DNA of 27,068 nucleotides from a bacterium (GTDB lineage: Bacteria > Blakebacterota > Blakebacteria > Blakebacterales > Blakebacteraceae). This document shows positions 23,983 to 27,068 of the stretch, piece after piece. Location: assembly GCA_025774615.1 (NCBI GenBank), contig JALGVQ010000007.1, forward strand, positions 1-27,068, given 5' to 3'. A program made the position numbers and the translations under genes. The notes below the pieces were generated by a model, which did no database searches, was not told the origin of the DNA, and was given only the letters and a program-made list of their open reading frames with translations. Each line of letters opens with the position of its first letter. The first letter of the stretch is position 1.

Positions 23983-24879
23983 ATGAACAGGGAAACATGG
24001 ATAACGGAGTTTCTGGGACTGCTGGAGCGGGCCCGCGGGCAGAACGACGGACAACCTCTGCAGTGGGCCGGGGATCTGCCCGGGATCTTGCAGAAATCGG
24101 GAGCCGTACTCCATTACCATCAGAGTCTGCCATCCACGAATGAACGGCTCCGCAGCCTCGCTGCCGGGGGTGCGAGCCCGGGTACCGTCGTCATGGCCGG
24201 CCAGCAGACCGCCGGACGCGGCCGCCACGGCAGATCGTGGTTCTCTCCTCCGGGTGGGGGACGGTACTGCTCCCTCCTGCTGGAATCGGGGATCGCCCCG
24301 GATAGGGCGGGATGGATAACCCTTGCAGCGGCGCTCGCTCTCGTACGGGCGGCCAGGCCGCTCGGGGCGGATCTCCAGATCAAGTGGCCGAACGATATCG
24401 AATGCAACGGACGCAAGATCGCCGGAGTGCTTGCTGAGATGATCTCACAGGAGGGTGTTACAGACGGGATCGTGCTTGGTACCGGTGTGAATATCGACTG
24501 GAGCGGGTTCGAGGTACCCGAGGATATTCGTGAACGGGGCGGTACCCTCAGCGATTGCACCGGTGATATCGTGGATGGTGACCGGTTCATTGCACACTAC
24601 CTGTGGGAAGTCCGGCATCTTGTGGCAGAGCTGGAGATTCCGTCTGGATCGGAAACAACGGCTCCGGTCAACGCCGCGAGCGAGGCAGTATCACCACCGC
24701 CGTTTGCCAGTGAGGTCATGGCCTATATGGGGTATCTCGGTGAAACCGTCACCATCCGTGCCGCGGGGGATGAGATAAGCGGGATCTGCACCGGTCTGAC
24801 CAGCGAAGGGTTCCTCGAACTGGATGGGGGACGGAGAGTTGTGGCCGGAGAGCTGATCACCCATACTGAAACCCCGTGA
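23983..24879 (+). CDS. birA: Biotin--[acetyl-CoA-carboxylase] ligase BirA, without DNA-binding domain
   Basis: BirA activates biotin with ATP and attaches it to the carrier protein of biotin-dependent carboxylases. Of 298 residues, the catalytic domain begins near 40: STNERL (51-56), the biotinyl-AMP loop GRGRHGRSW (79-86 region), KWPNDI (134-139) and GRKIAGVLAE (143-152) with the catalytic lysine K145. A small SH3-like C-terminal domain follows (from about 235). The 40 residues before the catalytic core do not look like the winged helix of E. coli BirA, so it is probably a ligase only. An insertion rich in A, S, E and P (about 222-247) separates the last two domains. It begins 35 bases after nadC; its stop lies in the first unit of a 10-bp repeat. 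Confidence 0.92.
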   Translation: MNRETWITEFLGLLERARGQNDGQPLQWAGDLPGILQKSGAVLHYHQSLPSTNERLRSLAAGGASPGTVVMAGQQTAGRGRHGRSWFSPPGGGRYCSLLLESGIAPDRAGWITLAAALALVRAARPLGADLQIKWPNDIECNGRKIAGVLAEMISQEGVTDGIVLGTGVNIDWSGFEVPEDIRERGGTLSDCTGDIVDGDRFIAHYLWEVRHLVAELEIPSGSETTAPVNAASEAVSPPPFASEVMAYMGYLGETVTIRAAGDEISGICTGLTSEGFLELDGGRRVVAGELITHTETP

Positions 24880-24930
24880 TGATCCAGGATAACCTGTGAT
24901 TGCCCGTGATAACCCGTGATACTACGTGAG
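24871..24930. repeat. Six 10-bp tandem repeats between birA and coaX
   Basis: Six consecutive 10-base units follow the consensus AACCCGTGAT: units 1, 3, 4 and 5 end in GTGAT, unit 2 is GATCCAGGAT and unit 6 is ACTACGTGAG. The first unit overlaps the birA stop codon. Because the period is not a multiple of three, the repeated TGA places stops in all three + frames just before coaX. Confidence 0.85.
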
Positions 24931-24947
24931 AAGAATGGGGGAGAGAG

Positions 24948-25727
24948 ATGCTGATCGCGGTTGATATCGGCAACACCCATACCGTCATGGCGCTCTTCGA
25001 GGGTGAAAACCTGAAGGCGCACTGGCGTACCGCGACCGCTGCTGAGGTGACCGGCGACGAGATGTGGATGGTGTTCCGGCCGTTCATGGATGATGCCGGG
25101 ATATCCTCTGGTGAGATCGACGCGATGGTTGTGGGATCGGTCGTCCCTGCCCTGACCGAGGTTGTGCACGAAGTGTGCTCTCAGCGCTTCGGTTTCGACC
25201 CACTCATCGTCACCTGTGACCTCGATCTTGGGATCGGTGTCGCGGTGGAACCTCCCGAAGCGGCCGGAGCTGATCGACTCGCCAATGCGGTTGCGGTCAG
25301 CAGGAAGTACCGATCGCCCGCGATCGTCGTGGATATGGGAACCGCGACGACATTTGACGTGATCGATGCCGCTGGCACCTACATCGGCGGCGTGATCGCC
25401 CCGGGAGTGCTCACCGGTTCGGAAGAACTGTTCAAGCGGGCAGCCCGGCTGGCCAAGGTGGACATCAGACCTCCCGAGAGTGTCATCGGCTCGACCACAC
25501 AGTCGAGTCTTCGATCGGGTATCTATCATGGGACTCTGGCGATGATCGATGGGATGATCACCAGGATCATTGCTGAAATGGATGTCGAACCGGTCATCAT
25601 CTTCACCGGAGGGCTGGCATCTCTTTTCGAAAACGACTTCGAGCAGAGAGGAACGCTCGATGCACTCCTCACCCTCGAGGGTCTGCGCATGATCCACGAG
25701 CGGGTGGTGGGGCAGGTAGTGAGGTAG
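24948..25727 (+). CDS. coaX: Type III pantothenate kinase CoaX
   Basis: CoaX phosphorylates pantothenate, the first step of coenzyme A synthesis. The 259 residues belong to the ASKHA fold. AVDIGNTHTVMALF (4-17) is the phosphate-1 loop, GADRLANAVA (107-116) is the family substrate motif, and VVDMGTATTFDVID (126-139) the phosphate-2 region; IFTGG near the C-terminus is the adenosine-binding part. The ATG is preceded by GGGGGAGAGAG close to the start. A birA-coaX pairing is common across bacteria. The short gap between them is taken up by the 10-bp repeat. Confidence 0.95.
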   Translation: MLIAVDIGNTHTVMALFEGENLKAHWRTATAAEVTGDEMWMVFRPFMDDAGISSGEIDAMVVGSVVPALTEVVHEVCSQRFGFDPLIVTCDLDLGIGVAVEPPEAAGADRLANAVAVSRKYRSPAIVVDMGTATTFDVIDAAGTYIGGVIAPGVLTGSEELFKRAARLAKVDIRPPESVIGSTTQSSLRSGIYHGTLAMIDGMITRIIAEMDVEPVIIFTGGLASLFENDFEQRGTLDALLTLEGLRMIHERVVGQVVR

Positions 25728-25737
25728 TGGATTGGCT

Positions 25738-25764
25738 GGGATGTGTGGGGATGGGCCTGGAGGG
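25738..25764 (+). other. Potential G-quadruplex between coaX and groES
   Basis: Four G-runs, GGG (25738-25740), GGGG (25747-25750), GGG (25753-25755) and GGG (25762-25764), are separated by loops of 6, 2 and 6 bases, which satisfies the common intramolecular G-quadruplex rule. It starts 10 bases after the coaX stop and ends just before the groES promoter, on the coding strand. Confidence 0.6.
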
Positions 25765-25776
25765 ATAAAATCTTTC

Positions 25777-25804
25777 TTGCCTTTGAAATCCGGCTCTCTA
25801 TATT
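25777..25804 (+). promoter_or_regulatory. Probable groES-groEL promoter
   Basis: TTGCCT (25777-25782) and TATATT (25799-25804) are spaced 16 bases apart and match sigma-70 consensus at four and five of six positions. Transcription would begin close to the left arm of the CIRCE element, the standard layout for HrcA control. Confidence 0.6.
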
Positions 25805-25815
25805 CCGTATTGTTG

Positions 25816-25842
25816 TTAGCACTCACCTGTAGTGAGTGCTAA
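25816..25842. promoter_or_regulatory. CIRCE operator (HrcA binding site)
   Basis: TTAGCACTC (25816-25824), a 9-base spacer and GAGTGCTAA (25834-25842) give a perfect match to the CIRCE consensus. HrcA bound here represses groES-groEL until heat shock removes it. hrcA itself is not in the window. Confidence 0.98.
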
Positions 25843-25851
25843 CAGCTCTTT

Positions 25852-25920
25852 CTGCCTTCCGGCAGGAAACTATTGAAATTCGTATCTCAGAACAGAGGTT
25901 GAACCGGTTTCTGACCGGTT
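25852..25920 (+). other. groES leader with two short hairpins
   Basis: The 124-base leader between CIRCE and groES can fold two hairpins: CTGCC/GGCAG (25852-25856 with 25861-25865, loop TTCC) and AACCGGT/ACCGGTT (25902-25908 with 25914-25920, loop TTCTG). Neither is followed by a T-tract, so they are not terminators. They may affect mRNA stability; nothing shows they occlude the ribosome site, which lies 40 bases further on. Confidence 0.5.
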
Positions 25921-25966
25921 ATGACCGCACGTACACACTGCTCAACAAGAGCAAGGAGGAGAGAGT

Positions 25967-26257
25967 ATGGCTCTCAAGGTAAAACCGCTCGCAGACCGGG
26001 TGGTAGTGAAGCCGCTGGAAGATGATGTCCAGGAAGTCGGTGGGATCATCATTCCCGATACTGCCAAAGAAAAGCCCCAGCAGGGTGAGGTGGTCGCAGT
26101 AGGACCTGGTGCCCTGACTGATGATGGATCACGTAAGCCGATGGAAGTCAATGCAGGGGACAAGATTCTCTACGGCAAGTGGACGGGCAGTGAAGTGCGC
26201 ATCGACGTCGAAGAGTACCTCATCATGCGCGAGAGCGACATCCTCGCCATCATCTGA
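25967..26257 (+). CDS. groES: Co-chaperonin GroES
   Basis: GroES is the seven-subunit lid of the GroEL folding chamber in the cytoplasm. The 96 residues match the usual length. [13 protein letters not shown] (6-18) opens the protein; the mobile loop that docks on GroEL includes [15 protein letters not shown] (24-38), and GEVVAVGPG and [12 protein letters not shown] follow. The ATG has a strong AAGGAGGAGAG site. It is the first gene of the CIRCE-controlled operon, and groEL follows after 91 bases. Confidence 0.97.
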   Translation: MALKVKPLADRVVVKPLEDDVQEVGGIIIPDTAKEKPQQGEVVAVGPGALTDDGSRKPMEVNAGDKILYGKWTGSEVRIDVEEYLIMRESDILAII

Positions 26258-26342
26258 GGCCCCATTCAGACGATTGAACAAGATCTGATCACTGTAACGA
26301 CTGTATTGAAATGAATCCTGAAAACGATTCTGGAGGAAATAA

Positions 26343-27068
<726 letters not shown>

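Noticed and set aside
25701-25770. Third 10-bp periodic array, G-rich, after coaX
   Set aside because: Blocks ending in GG line up loosely by tens, but the units share too little sequence; the G-quadruplex reading explains the G-runs better.
24723-25826. 367-codon open frame antisense to coaX
   Set aside because: coaX is unmistakable on the + strand; the antisense product matches no family I know and runs through the CIRCE region.
25902-25920. Terminator or attenuator in the groES leader
   Set aside because: The AACCGGT hairpin is not followed by a T-run and no leader peptide is apparent.

Overview
The window is a gene-dense stretch (roughly 60% G+C by eye) of a bacterial chromosome from a diderm, LPS-making organism. 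It carries almost the whole Raetz lipid A pathway next to outer-membrane assembly genes, a complete Rnf complex in the order C-D-G-E-A-B, a CIRCE-controlled groES-groEL operon and several housekeeping genes. The fused lpxC-fabZ gene is typical of the FCB (Fibrobacterota-Chlorobiota-Bacteroidota, Gemmatimonadota and relatives) assemblage. The high G+C and the Rnf operon would fit one of the less-studied FCB-like phyla, but I cannot place it further from sequence alone. I saw no tRNA, rRNA, CRISPR array, insertion sequence or phage gene.

Bases 1-11227 hold an envelope operon, all on the + strand: the 3' part of bamA, a skp/ompH chaperone, lpxD, lpxC-fabZ, lpxA, a Gfo/Idh/MocA oxidoreductase resembling GnnA, lpxB, waaA, lpxK and nadB. 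From lpxC-fabZ to nadB every junction is a stop/start overlap, so translation is probably coupled. Together these genes make lipid A with its Kdo and insert outer-membrane proteins; nadB (NAD synthesis) rides at the end. No UDP-2,3-diacylglucosamine hydrolase (lpxH/lpxI/lpxG) is present in the window.

Bases 11228-13553 hold guaA (a long form) and rpsU with a clear intrinsic terminator. Bases 13554-19227 hold rnfCDGEAB, encoding the ion-pumping ferredoxin:NAD oxidoreductase, behind a possible promoter overlapped by an inverted repeat. An AT-rich, 10-bp-periodic gene-free stretch of 465 bp (19228-19692) separates it from a convergent apbE (- strand), whose product would attach FMN to RnfD and RnfG.

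Bases 20734-25727 hold a divergent spacer with palindromes and then uvrB, nadC, birA and coaX (+ strand): DNA repair and cofactor synthesis. Bases 25728-27068 hold a potential G-quadruplex, a promoter, a perfect CIRCE operator, groES and the first 240 codons of groEL.

Most of the window is core metabolism. The least ordinary items are the 10-bp-phased AT-rich block, a second 10-bp tandem array between birA and coaX, a nine-G run inside lpxK, the GnnA-like gene without a GnnB partner, in-frame repeats at the waaA/lpxK and rnfD starts, and an RnfB whose last ferredoxin motifs are eroded. I found no convincing new multi-gene system.
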